In this document: one piece after another, positions 52,298-61,393 of the stretch | Position numbering within the stretch: the stretch's first letter is position 1 | How the letters are laid out: each line of letters opens with the position of its first letter | From: Polaribacter sp. | Lineage (GTDB): Bacteria > Bacteroidota > Bacteroidia > Flavobacteriales > Flavobacteriaceae | Assembly (NCBI GenBank): GCA_029238315.1 | Contig: JAQWGI010000032.1 | Coordinates: forward strand, 1 to 64,000 | Reading direction: 5' to 3' | Length of the DNA stretch: 64,000 nucleotides | Position numbers and translations under genes: made by a program | Notes under the pieces: model-generated | Told to the model about the DNA's origin: nothing | Database searches by the model: none | The model's input: the letters and a program-made list of their open reading frames with translations, nothing else

Positions 52298-53638
52298 ATG
52301 GAACATATTGTTATTATTGGAAACGGAATTTCAGGAGTTACTGCTGCAAGGCACATCAGAAAAAACTCTGACAAAGAAATTACCATTGTTTCTGCAGAAA
52401 CAGATTATTTCTTTTCTAGAACTGCATTGATGTATGTGTATATGGGTCACATGAAGTTTGAACATACACAACCTTATGAGCCTTGGTTTTGGAAGAAAAA
52501 TCGCATCAACCTAAAAAAAGGAACTGTTTCTAAAGTACATTCAAATACTAATAAAATTGAATTTAGTGATGGTCAAGAATTAAGTTTTGACAAATTGATA
52601 ATTGCCACGGGTTCAAAACCCAACAAGTTTGGTTGGCCAGGTCAAGATTTAAATGGCGTAATGGGCATGTATCACAAACAAGATCTAGATAATCTTGAAA
52701 AATATGCGCCAAATAATCAAATTTGTAAACGCGCTGTAATTGTTGGTGGTGGATTGATAGGAGTTGAATTGGCAGAAATGCTCCATAGTAGAAACATTCC
52801 AGTGACATTTTTAGTAAGAGAAAATAGCTTTTGGGGTAATGTTTTACCAAAAGAAGCATCTGCAATGATTAATAAAGAGATATTAGATACCAATATTGAT
52901 TTGCGCTTAGGTGTTAATTTAAAAGAAATTAATTCTGATGAAAACGGCAATGTAAAATCGGTAATTATTGCAGAAACAAATGAAGAAATTGAATGTACCG
53001 TTGTTGGATTAACAGCAGGGGTTTCGCCAAACGTAGATTTTCTTAAAAATTCTGATTTAGAAATTGGCAGAGGCGTAAAAGTAAATCGGTTTTTAGAAAC
53101 CAATATCAAAAATATTTATGCTATTGGAGATTGTGCAGAACAACACAAACAAATTGGATATAGAAAAACCACTGAAGCAGTTTGGTATTCAGGTAGAATG
53201 ATGGGAGAAACAGTTGCGCAAACTATTTGTGGAAATAAAATTAAATACAACCCAGGGCATTGGTTTAATTCTGCAAAATTTTTTGATATAGAATACCAAA
53301 CCTACGGTTGGGTTTGGCCAAAACCAAAAGAAAATGAAGCTCACTTTTATTGGGAGCATAAAAGTGGTAAAAAATGTATTCATATCAATTACGATAAAAA
53401 CACATTAGAATTTATTGGCATCAATACTTTCGGAATTAGAATGCGTCACGAATTTTTTGACAAAGTTTTGACCGAAAAAAACTCCATAAATTATGTTTTA
53501 GAACATTTAGCCGATGCAAATTTTGATCCTGAGTTTTACAAATTACACGAGCCAGAAATTGTAGTAAAATTCAATCAAGAAAACAATACAAACATCCAAT
53601 TGAAGAAAAAAAGTTGGGCAAGAATCTTTAGCGTATAA
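52298..53638 (+). CDS. NAD(P)/FAD-dependent oxidoreductase (NirB/rubredoxin-reductase-like)
   Basis: IVIIGNGISGVTAARHIRKNSDKEITIVSAE; KLIIATGSKPNKFGWPGQD; AVIVGGGLIGVELAEML; IYAIGDCAEQ. Confidence 0.92.
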   Translation: MEHIVIIGNGISGVTAARHIRKNSDKEITIVSAETDYFFSRTALMYVYMGHMKFEHTQPYEPWFWKKNRINLKKGTVSKVHSNTNKIEFSDGQELSFDKLIIATGSKPNKFGWPGQDLNGVMGMYHKQDLDNLEKYAPNNQICKRAVIVGGGLIGVELAEMLHSRNIPVTFLVRENSFWGNVLPKEASAMINKEILDTNIDLRLGVNLKEINSDENGNVKSVIIAETNEEIECTVVGLTAGVSPNVDFLKNSDLEIGRGVKVNRFLETNIKNIYAIGDCAEQHKQIGYRKTTEAVWYSGRMMGETVAQTICGNKIKYNPGHWFNSAKFFDIEYQTYGWVWPKPKENEAHFYWEHKSGKKCIHINYDKNTLEFIGINTFGIRMRHEFFDKVLTEKNSINYVLEHLADANFDPEFYKLHEPEIVVKFNQENNTNIQLKKKSWARIFSV

Positions 53639-53729
53639 AAGTATGAAGCATTCATAACTAAATTTACACCTAAGAAAATGTTTAAATGAATGTCGCATAT
53701 GACATTAAAAAAAACAATAGACAAAACAG

Positions 53730-55355
53730 ATGAAGACAATAAAAAAATCAGGTTTACTTCTTTTCTTAATTGGTTTAACCATCTTTACTGGAACAATATT
53801 TACTGGTTCATTTTCATTAACTTCTGATGAATTTGGTTCTTTTATCAAAGAAAAAAACTACAAAAACGAACTGATTAAAGATGAACTTCAAAAAGCAGTT
53901 GTAACATCAGAAAATATAAATATTTTCGAGTTTTCTAGCCGAGTTAGAAATGCATACAAAGTTTCAAACGAGCATTATGAAGCTCTAATTAATAAATACG
54001 ATTCAGAAAAAAATTGGACTAAAAAAGGCGAGCAATATCAATATAAAATTTACGGAAAACCGCATAGTTTAAGTTTTGAATTGGCTAAAATAGCAGGTGC
54101 TGGATTTGCAGCAGAAAATCCAATTTTAATGTGGTTCTTAACTTTTGGATTGGGTATTCTCGGTGCGCTTTTATTTATAATTCCGGATGTAATTTTATTA
54201 GGAAAACCAGGAATTAAAAACAACGGAATTTTCTTAAACGCAGCCACCAATCGTGGTTGGATTGGTTGGTTTGCTTTTGTCTTTTTAGTTGGATTTTACA
54301 TACTGCTATATTTCTATCCAGATTATATTGTAAACTGGGTATATTTAGTAGATTCAATAAGTGAATCTATAAATGGAAACCTTGCCTCTCAATGGTTTTT
54401 ATACGGTTTTTTATATTGTATTGTAATGACTGTTATGGCTGTGAGAATGTATATTAAATACCGTCATAATAAATATCAAATTTTAAGAACTACGTCTGTT
54501 TTATTTTTTCAAATTGTCTTTGCCTTTTTAATTCCAGAAATTTTGGTTCGCTTTGAGAAACCTTGGTATGATTTTAAAAATGCTTTTCCTTTAGATTATG
54601 ATTTTTTCTTTAAATGGAATTTAGACGAACTACTTTCTAGTGGCGGATTTGGGTTGTTTATATTATTTTGGGGAGTTGTTTTAACAATCGTTGTTGTACC
54701 TGTAATGGTCTATTTCTTCGGAAAAAGATGGTATTGTTCTTGGGTTTGTGGTTGTGGCGGATTGGCAGAAACTCTAGGCGACCCTTACAGGCAACTCTCT
54801 AGTAAAACCTTATTATCTTGGAAAGCAGAACGCATTATTATTCATTCTGTGTTAATTGTTGTTCTAGTGATGACAGGTTTTGCGTTGTACACTTTCTTCT
54901 CTGGCGATGATCAAGTAATGGGAATTAAAACTCAATCTATTCAAGATATCTATGGATTTTTAATAGGCGCTATTTTTGCAGGAGTTATTGGCACAGGTTT
55001 TTATCCAATTTTTGGAAACAGAGTTTGGTGTCGTTTTGGTTGCCCATTAGCAGCATATTTAGGATTTGTTCAACGTTTTAAATCGCGTTTTAGAATTACA
55101 ACAAATGGTGGACAATGTATTTCTTGTGGAAATTGTTCTACCTATTGTGAACAAGGAATTGACGTTAGAGCCTATGCTCAAAAAGGAGAAAATATTGTAC
55201 GTTCTAGTTGTGTTGGTTGTGGTATTTGCTCTGCAGTTTGCCCCCGAGGAGTCTTAAAGTTAGAAAATGGCCCAGAAAAAGGACGTATCAATCCAACAGA
55301 TATCTTACTCGGAAATGATGTTGATTTAATGAAGTTAGTAAATGACAAAAACTAA
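53730..55355 (+). CDS. Membrane 4Fe-4S binding protein (NapH/NosR/CcoG-like)
   Basis: RWYCSWVCGCGG, VWCRFGCP, CISCGNCSTYCEQGID, CVGCGICSAVCPRGV, several TM segments. Confidence 0.9.
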   Translation: MKTIKKSGLLLFLIGLTIFTGTIFTGSFSLTSDEFGSFIKEKNYKNELIKDELQKAVVTSENINIFEFSSRVRNAYKVSNEHYEALINKYDSEKNWTKKGEQYQYKIYGKPHSLSFELAKIAGAGFAAENPILMWFLTFGLGILGALLFIIPDVILLGKPGIKNNGIFLNAATNRGWIGWFAFVFLVGFYILLYFYPDYIVNWVYLVDSISESINGNLASQWFLYGFLYCIVMTVMAVRMYIKYRHNKYQILRTTSVLFFQIVFAFLIPEILVRFEKPWYDFKNAFPLDYDFFFKWNLDELLSSGGFGLFILFWGVVLTIVVVPVMVYFFGKRWYCSWVCGCGGLAETLGDPYRQLSSKTLLSWKAERIIIHSVLIVVLVMTGFALYTFFSGDDQVMGIKTQSIQDIYGFLIGAIFAGVIGTGFYPIFGNRVWCRFGCPLAAYLGFVQRFKSRFRITTNGGQCISCGNCSTYCEQGIDVRAYAQKGENIVRSSCVGCGICSAVCPRGVLKLENGPEKGRINPTDILLGNDVDLMKLVNDKN

Positions 55356-55366
55356 ACAAACAATCG

Positions 55367-55374
55367 TATTTTTG
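55367..55374 (+). promoter_or_regulatory. Putative -7 promoter box TATTTTTG
   Basis: Matches TAnnTTTG, 21 nt before the ATG at 55395; starts the glycosyltransferase sub-operon. Confidence 0.45.
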
Positions 55375-55394
55375 CCACAACTTAAAAACACTTA

Positions 55395-56084
55395 ATGTCG
55401 ATTATAAAAGTCATTATTCCTGCTTATAACGAGCAAGATTCTATTGCAAATGTAATTCAAGATATTCCATCTTTTGTTGATGAAATTATTGTTGTTAGTA
55501 ATAACTCAACTGATAAAACTGAAGAAAATGCTTCAAATGCTGGCGCAACTGTTTTAAAAGAAAATAGAAAAGGATATGGCTTTGCGTGTTTGAAAGGAAT
55601 GGATTACATCGCAAATCAAAACACAAAACCAGCAATTGTTGTTTTTTTAGATGGTGATTATTCAGATTACCCTGAACAATTAACAGAGATTGTAAATCCT
55701 ATTATAAATGATGACATTGATTTTGTAATTGGTGCAAGAGTAAAACGACTTAGAGAACAAGGTTCTATGACAGCTCCTCAAATTTTCGGAAACTGGTTAG
55801 CAACTTTTTTAATGAAACTTTTTTTTGGCGCGAAATTCACTGATTTAGGCCCTTTTAGAGCCATAAAATACGATAAACTGCTAGCACTAAAAATGGAAGA
55901 TAAAACCTATGGATGGACTGTTGAAATGCAATTAAAAGCATTGAAACAGCAATTATCTTATGTAGAAATTCCGATGAAATACAGAAATCGAATCGGTGTT
56001 TCTAAAGTTTCTGGAACCGTAAAAGGAAGTGTAATGGCAGGAGTTAAAATTTTAGGTTGGATTTTTAAATATAGTTTTAAATGA
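55395..56084 (+). CDS. Glycosyltransferase family 2 (polyprenyl-P-mannosyltransferase-like)
   Basis: IKVIIPAYNEQDSIANVIQDIP; FLDGDYSDYPEQ; GARVKR. Confidence 0.9.
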   Translation: MSIIKVIIPAYNEQDSIANVIQDIPSFVDEIIVVSNNSTDKTEENASNAGATVLKENRKGYGFACLKGMDYIANQNTKPAIVVFLDGDYSDYPEQLTEIVNPIINDDIDFVIGARVKRLREQGSMTAPQIFGNWLATFLMKLFFGAKFTDLGPFRAIKYDKLLALKMEDKTYGWTVEMQLKALKQQLSYVEIPMKYRNRIGVSKVSGTVKGSVMAGVKILGWIFKYSFK

Positions 56085-57574
56085 TCGTCGTTTCCTATAT
56101 AATTATTCTCATTTACACGATTGCTTTGGTACTTATTTTTATGTACGCTATTGCACAACTCAACTTGCTTTTAAATTATTTAAAAGCGCAAAACAAAGAA
56201 GACACTTCAGTGAAGTTCGACTTTTCTAACCCTGAAGAAATTCCGTTTGTAACCATACAACTTCCGGTTTATAATGAATTGTATGTAATGGAAAGATTGC
56301 TAACAAACATTGTAAAATTAAAATACCCGAAAGACAAATTAGAAATTCAGGTTTTAGATGATTCTACTGATGAATCTGTAGATTCAACTGCAACACAAAT
56401 TAGAGAATTACAAACAGCTGGAATCGACATCAAACACATCAAAAGAACCAACCGAAAAGGCTTTAAAGCTGGTGCTTTAAAAGAAGGCTTGAAAACTGCA
56501 AAAGGAGAGTTTATTGTTATTTTTGATGCTGATTTTTTACCAAAAGAGAATTGGCTTTTAGAAACTATTCCATATTTCAAAAACAAAGAAATTGGGGTTG
56601 TACAAACGCGTTGGGGACACATCAATAGAAATTATTCTACGCTTACAAAAATTCAAGCATTTGCTTTAGATGCTCATTTTACGTTAGAACAAGTAGGCAG
56701 AAATAGCCAAGGACATTTTATCAATTTTAACGGAACGGCAGGTGTCTGGCGCAAAAAATGTATTTTGGATGCCGGAAATTGGGAAGGAGATACGCTTACA
56801 GAAGATATCGATTTAAGTTACAGAGCACAGCTAAAAAAATGGAAATTTAAATATTTAGAACACGTAGAAACTCCTGCTGAATTACCAGTAATTATTAGCG
56901 CAGCAAGATCGCAACAATTTAGATGGAATAAAGGTGGCGCAGAGAATTTTCAAAAGATGATGAAAAACATCATTATCAATAAAAATATCTCTACCAAAAC
57001 AAAAATTCATGGATTGTTGCATTTACTAAACAGCTCCATGTTTACATGTATATTTTTGGTGGCTATTTTAAGTATCCCGATGTTGTACATTAAGAATGAA
57101 TACGAATATTTAAAACCATTCTTCTATGTGATGAGTTTCTTTGTAATGAGCTCCATCATTTTCTTTATTTGTTATTGGTTTATGTATAAAAATATTTACG
57201 GTGGCGGGTTTAAAAAATTCATTAAATACATTGGTGCATTTTTCACTTTTTTTACGATTGTTATGGGTTTTTCGCTACACAATACTATTGCCGTTTTAGA
57301 AGGTCATTTTGGTAAGAAAAGTGATTTTATAAGAACTCCAAAATTTAACATCAATTCACTAAAAGATAACTGGAAAAACAATAAATACATTTCTAAAAAA
57401 GTATCTATTCATGTTATTGTTGAAGGATTATTAGCACTGTATTTTGTCTTCGGAATGTACAGCGCATTTTTCGTTGGAAATCAAGGTGGAGATTTTGGTT
57501 TATTTCCTTTTCACTTTATGCTTTTCTGCGGATTTGGTTACGTGTTTTTTAAATCGATTTTTTCTAAAGCATAA
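56081..57574 (+). CDS. Glycosyltransferase family 2, cellulose-synthase-like
   Basis: FVTIQLPVYNELYVMERLL; VLDDSTDES; FDADFLPKENWL; GTAGVWRKKCI; EDIDLSYRAQLKKWK; QQFRWNKGGAEN. Confidence 0.92.
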   Translation: MIVVSYIIILIYTIALVLIFMYAIAQLNLLLNYLKAQNKEDTSVKFDFSNPEEIPFVTIQLPVYNELYVMERLLTNIVKLKYPKDKLEIQVLDDSTDESVDSTATQIRELQTAGIDIKHIKRTNRKGFKAGALKEGLKTAKGEFIVIFDADFLPKENWLLETIPYFKNKEIGVVQTRWGHINRNYSTLTKIQAFALDAHFTLEQVGRNSQGHFINFNGTAGVWRKKCILDAGNWEGDTLTEDIDLSYRAQLKKWKFKYLEHVETPAELPVIISAARSQQFRWNKGGAENFQKMMKNIIINKNISTKTKIHGLLHLLNSSMFTCIFLVAILSIPMLYIKNEYEYLKPFFYVMSFFVMSSIIFFICYWFMYKNIYGGGFKKFIKYIGAFFTFFTIVMGFSLHNTIAVLEGHFGKKSDFIRTPKFNINSLKDNWKNNKYISKKVSIHVIVEGLLALYFVFGMYSAFFVGNQGGDFGLFPFHFMLFCGFGYVFFKSIFSKA

Positions 57575-59004
57575 TGATATTCAAGAAGGAAAACAAAGGA
57601 TTATTAATTGCATCAGGGCTATCAATTATACTTTATTTTTTGGTTGCTTTTAAATTAGAAAGAACAGATTTCACCAATTTACTATTGCTATATATTTCGC
57701 TTTTTACAGTGTTCTATTTCATTCTAAAACACGGTAATAAAAACATTAAAATCTTAACTGGCTTAGCCATTTTATTTCGTTTGATTTTCTTGTTTGCAAT
57801 TCCGAATTTATCACAAGATTTTTATCGTTTTATTTGGGATGGCAGAATGCTTTTAAACGGACTAAATCCGTATTTATATTTACCTGAAACTTTTATAAAT
57901 CAACAAGAATTCCCTGTACATCAAGCAGCAGAATTGTATGCTGGGATGGGCGAATTGAACGGAAGCAATTACACCAATTATCCGCCATTAAATCAACTTA
58001 GTTTTTTTATCGCTTCTTTATTTGCTAGTAAAAGTATTTTGGGTGCTGTTATTGTTTTGAGAACCCAAATTATACTAGCTGACATCGGAATTATATACTT
58101 CGGAAGAAAAATATTAGAAAAAATAAACTTACCAATTCATTACATCTTTTTGTATGCATTAAATCCGTTTGTAATTATTGAATTAACAGGTAACTTACAC
58201 TTTGAATCTGTTATGTTGTTCTTTTTAATTTGGAGTATTTATTTACTACTGAATGATAGATTAATTTTAGCAGGAATCCTATTTGCATGTTCAATTTCAG
58301 TGAAGTTGATTCCGTTGTTGTTTTTACCTTTATTTTTACAATGGTTTACAAAAAGATCTCTCGACTCCGCTCGAGATGACAAAAACATGTCCGTTCGAGC
58401 GGAGTCGAGAACTAATAAACTACTAAAATTATCGCTATTTTATTTAATTATAATCGGAACAACCATTTTATTTTTTCTACCATTTTACTCATCTGAATTG
58501 TTGAATAATTATATGAATTCTGTTGGATTGTGGTTCAGAAATTTTGAATTCAACGCAAGTTTTTATTACCTTTTTAGAGAAATTGGTTATTTGTTTAGAG
58601 GCTATAATGAAATTGCTACAATTGGAAAAATCATTCCTCTTTTAACAATTCTATTTTTAGGTTGGATTACTTTTTTTAGAAAAAATACACATCCAAAAGA
58701 ATTAATTACAGCTTTATTATTCGGATTGTCTTTTTATTATTTTACAACAACAACCATGCATCCGTGGTATTTAGCAACACTGATTTTATTATCCGTTTTT
58801 ACAAAATATCGTTTTCCGATTGTTTGGAGTTTCGTAATTATTTTAAGTTACCAAGCGTATGCAAATCTTCCTTGGAAAGAAAATTTGTGGTTTGTTGGTT
58901 TGGAATATGGAATCGTTTACGGATATTTAATTTGGGAAATCTTTTTTAAAAATCATCATACGAAACCGTACTCTGACGCTCACGATTCACGTTTAACTTC
59001 GTAA
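57574..59004 (+). CDS. Membrane mannosyltransferase-like protein (GT-C/GT87-like) with an in-frame palindromic repeat insertion
   Basis: Multi-TM; LSQDFYRFIWDGRMLLNGLNPYLYLPE typical of this family; overlaps upstream GT stop/start. Confidence 0.82.
   Translation: MIFKKENKGLLIASGLSIILYFLVAFKLERTDFTNLLLLYISLFTVFYFILKHGNKNIKILTGLAILFRLIFLFAIPNLSQDFYRFIWDGRMLLNGLNPYLYLPETFINQQEFPVHQAAELYAGMGELNGSNYTNYPPLNQLSFFIASLFASKSILGAVIVLRTQIILADIGIIYFGRKILEKINLPIHYIFLYALNPFVIIELTGNLHFESVMLFFLIWSIYLLLNDRLILAGILFACSISVKLIPLLFLPLFLQWFTKRSLDSARDDKNMSVRAESRTNKLLKLSLFYLIIIGTTILFFLPFYSSELLNNYMNSVGLWFRNFEFNASFYYLFREIGYLFRGYNEIATIGKIIPLLTILFLGWITFFRKNTHPKELITALLFGLSFYYFTTTTMHPWYLATLILLSVFTKYRFPIVWSFVIILSYQAYANLPWKENLWFVGLEYGIVYGYLIWEIFFKNHHTKPYSDAHDSRLTS
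58359..58410. repeat. Inverted pair of 16-nt REP-like cores (TCTCGACTCCGCTCGA / TCGAGCGGAGTCGAGA) inside the CDS
   Basis: 58359-58374 and 58395-58410 are exact reverse complements with a 20-nt spacer; encodes KRSLDSARDDKNMSVRAESRTN in frame. Confidence 0.95.
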
Positions 59005-59902
59005 CATCTGGACGAGAATAATGTCCAACACAATCAAAATTTTGTCGTTCTTCTAACACACGATTAAAATCTAAGGTTTCAATAATCAAACCTTCTTTAT
59101 GTAAAACAGGTTCAACCAACCATTCTCCATTTGGCGATGCAATACAAGAACCTCCGTTTGCTAAAGTTTCGGGAGCATTTTTGATTATTTTATCATAATG
59201 CGGAACATCTTTTGGAAAATCTGACTTTGCCATTAAACTAGAAACCGAAATCACAAAAGAACGAGATTCTCTTGCAATAAATCGTGTAATATCTTTAGTG
59301 TTATGATCACTTCCTGGCCAAACTGCAATGTGTAAATTTTCGCCCAAACCGTACAAAGCAGTTCTTGGTAACGGCATCCAATTTTCCCAACAATTCAATC
59401 CGCCAACAGTAAATTCTTTCAATGGATGCACTTGCAAACCATTTCCATCTCCTGGCGACCAAGTTAAACGTTCATCAAAAGTTGGTTGTAATTTTCGATG
59501 CACAGATTTTATTGCTCCATCTTGATTTATATACACTAAACTAGCGTAAATACTATGTCCGCCACGATTTTGTGCGCGTTCCATAATTCCTAAATAAATA
59601 GCAATTTTATGTTTTTTTGCCAATTCACAAACCGAATTTAATTCGCCTTTTTCTATGGTGATAGAATTACGAACATAATGTGCGTGAATTTCTTTCTGCG
59701 TTTTAGAATCCCATTCTGCGCCGTTTGTTAAAGCAATCCAAAATGGATAACCTGGCAATAATGCTTCTCCGAAAACAATTAATTCACAGTTTTCTTTTGA
59801 CGCATCTACAATCGTTTTTTCTATTTTCTCAATCGTTTTTTCTTTGTTTAGCCAAACTGGAGATAATTGTGCTAATGCTACTTTTAATAAATTGTTTTTC
59901 AT
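58946..59902 (-). CDS. Carbon-nitrogen hydrolase / nitrilase family protein
   Basis: LIVFGEALLPGYPFW (Glu), HRKLQPTFDERLTWSPGDG (Lys), GGLNCWENWMPL (Cys). Confidence 0.93.
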   Translation of the reverse strand: MKNNLLKVALAQLSPVWLNKEKTIEKIEKTIVDASKENCELIVFGEALLPGYPFWIALTNGAEWDSKTQKEIHAHYVRNSITIEKGELNSVCELAKKHKIAIYLGIMERAQNRGGHSIYASLVYINQDGAIKSVHRKLQPTFDERLTWSPGDGNGLQVHPLKEFTVGGLNCWENWMPLPRTALYGLGENLHIAVWPGSDHNTKDITRFIARESRSFVISVSSLMAKSDFPKDVPHYDKIIKNAPETLANGGSCIASPNGEWLVEPVLHKEGLIIETLDFNRVLEERQNFDCVGHYSRPDVTKLNVNRERQSTVSYDDF

Positions 59903-59904
59903 TT

Positions 59905-60489
59905 TTACTCGTTTTTAAATTCTGTTGGAGGTGGTGGAATATACTGTGGATGCTTTATTGGATAATCAAAAACGATGTTAAAAGAAATACTATCCTTATT
60001 TTCTATTTCTGTTTGATTATATGTTTTAACTAGATTTAAAAGAACTGTTTTTAGTTTTTTTGATTTCTCTTGCATTTCTAATACCAAGAGAACATGAGCA
60101 AACCTATATGATGAAGCATAAAAAAAATCTTTTCCTTTATTCTCGTAATGTGATTTTAAGCCTTTAGATAGTTCAGTAATTGGAGATACTCCCTTTTTTA
60201 AATGAACACTATCTTTCCTTAAAAGAAGACCGTTTCTTACTCTTACATAACCTCCAGTATATGCAGAAGGAGAAACTTTATAAATAGCTTTAGAATCTTC
60301 TATTTTTAGAAAGTGAAATTTATTTTCATAAAGTCCATTTCTAATTGAGTCAGTAATTTTCTCAAAATTTAAATCATCAATATTAATTTCTCTTGGATTA
60401 TTTTTTTTAAAAAAATCTTCTGATGGATAATAATAAATCTCCTTTTTACAAGATGTGAAAACAATCAATAAAAGAAGAAGTTTTTTCAT
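59905..60489 (-). CDS. Hypothetical lipoprotein
   Basis: MKKLLLLLIVFTSCKKE lipobox; 194 aa, no recognised domain. Confidence 0.7.
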   Translation of the reverse strand: MKKLLLLLIVFTSCKKEIYYYPSEDFFKKNNPREINIDDLNFEKITDSIRNGLYENKFHFLKIEDSKAIYKVSPSAYTGGYVRVRNGLLLRKDSVHLKKGVSPITELSKGLKSHYENKGKDFFYASSYRFAHVLLVLEMQEKSKKLKTVLLNLVKTYNQTEIENKDSISFNIVFDYPIKHPQYIPPPPTEFKNE

Positions 60490-60490
60490 T

Positions 60491-61285
60491 TTAATTGATA
60501 TTTAGATTTACCACCAAACCTTCATTTGCTCTTACGTTAAAAACGGTTTGATCTTCAAAAATTAAATATTGTCCTTTTATGCCTACTAATTTTCCAGTAT
60601 ATTTTAATTCCTTTTTTAAATTCAAACTTTTAGGTTTTTCTGGGTATTTATTCACCGGAAAATTCAAGTGTGTTTCAGAATTATTTTCTAAAAAATACGG
60701 TTTTGCTTCTTCAGGAATGTATTGTTTTAATTTGTCTCGCCAAGTTTCAAGGCTTTCATCAACAATATCATTCTTTAGCATTTTTCGCCAATTGGTTTTA
60801 TCGGCAACGTGCTCTTTTAAAGCAACTTCTGTAATTCCCGCTAAATACCGATTCGGAACTTCTACAATTTCAATTGCTTCGTGTGCACCTTGATCAATCC
60901 AACGCGTTGGTACTTGTTGCTTTCTTGTTACACCAACTTTTACGTTGCTAGAATTTGCCAAATACACAATATGCGGTTTTAATTGCACTTGCTTTTCGTA
61001 AGCTAAATCTCTGTCTTCAATTCCTAAATGCGCCGTACTTAATTCTGGTCTCATAATCCAATCTCCAGCATTTGGGGTTTCAAAAAAACAAGATTTACAA
61101 AACCCTTGACGAAAAATTTCTTTGTTTAAATGGCAATTTAAACATTCGTAATTTTCGAAAGAAATTTCTACGTTTTTACCCAATAATTGATTCATATTTA
61201 AGAAATCAGCATCCATTTCTAAGTAATATTGAATGGTCTCTAAATTTTCTGTGGGCATTTTTTTTAAAACTCCTTGATATTTCAT
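60491..61285 (-). CDS. DUF2797 domain-containing protein
   Basis: Zn-ribbon-like CLNCHLNKEIFRQGFCKSCFF; HIVYLANSSNVKVGVTRKQQVPTRWIDQGAHEAIEIVEVPNRYLAG. Confidence 0.85.
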   Translation of the reverse strand: MKYQGVLKKMPTENLETIQYYLEMDADFLNMNQLLGKNVEISFENYECLNCHLNKEIFRQGFCKSCFFETPNAGDWIMRPELSTAHLGIEDRDLAYEKQVQLKPHIVYLANSSNVKVGVTRKQQVPTRWIDQGAHEAIEIVEVPNRYLAGITEVALKEHVADKTNWRKMLKNDIVDESLETWRDKLKQYIPEEAKPYFLENNSETHLNFPVNKYPEKPKSLNLKKELKYTGKLVGIKGQYLIFEDQTVFNVRANEGLVVNLNIN

Positions 61286-61393
61286 AAAAAGAATTTAGTA
61301 TTTTTAACTCGTTGTGAATCCTTAGTAAACAAACTTACTATAAAAATGCAAGTTTTAAGAATTTTACAATTATAATTTAATAAGTAAAAACAA

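Noticed and set aside
52563-53383. Minus-strand ORFs inside the FAD oxidoreductase gene
   Set aside because: Shadow ORFs with no recognisable motifs.
53685-53705. aatgtcgcatatgacatt inverted repeat upstream of the 4Fe-4S gene
   Set aside because: Only 6-bp arms in AT-rich DNA; too short to claim as an operator without conservation data.
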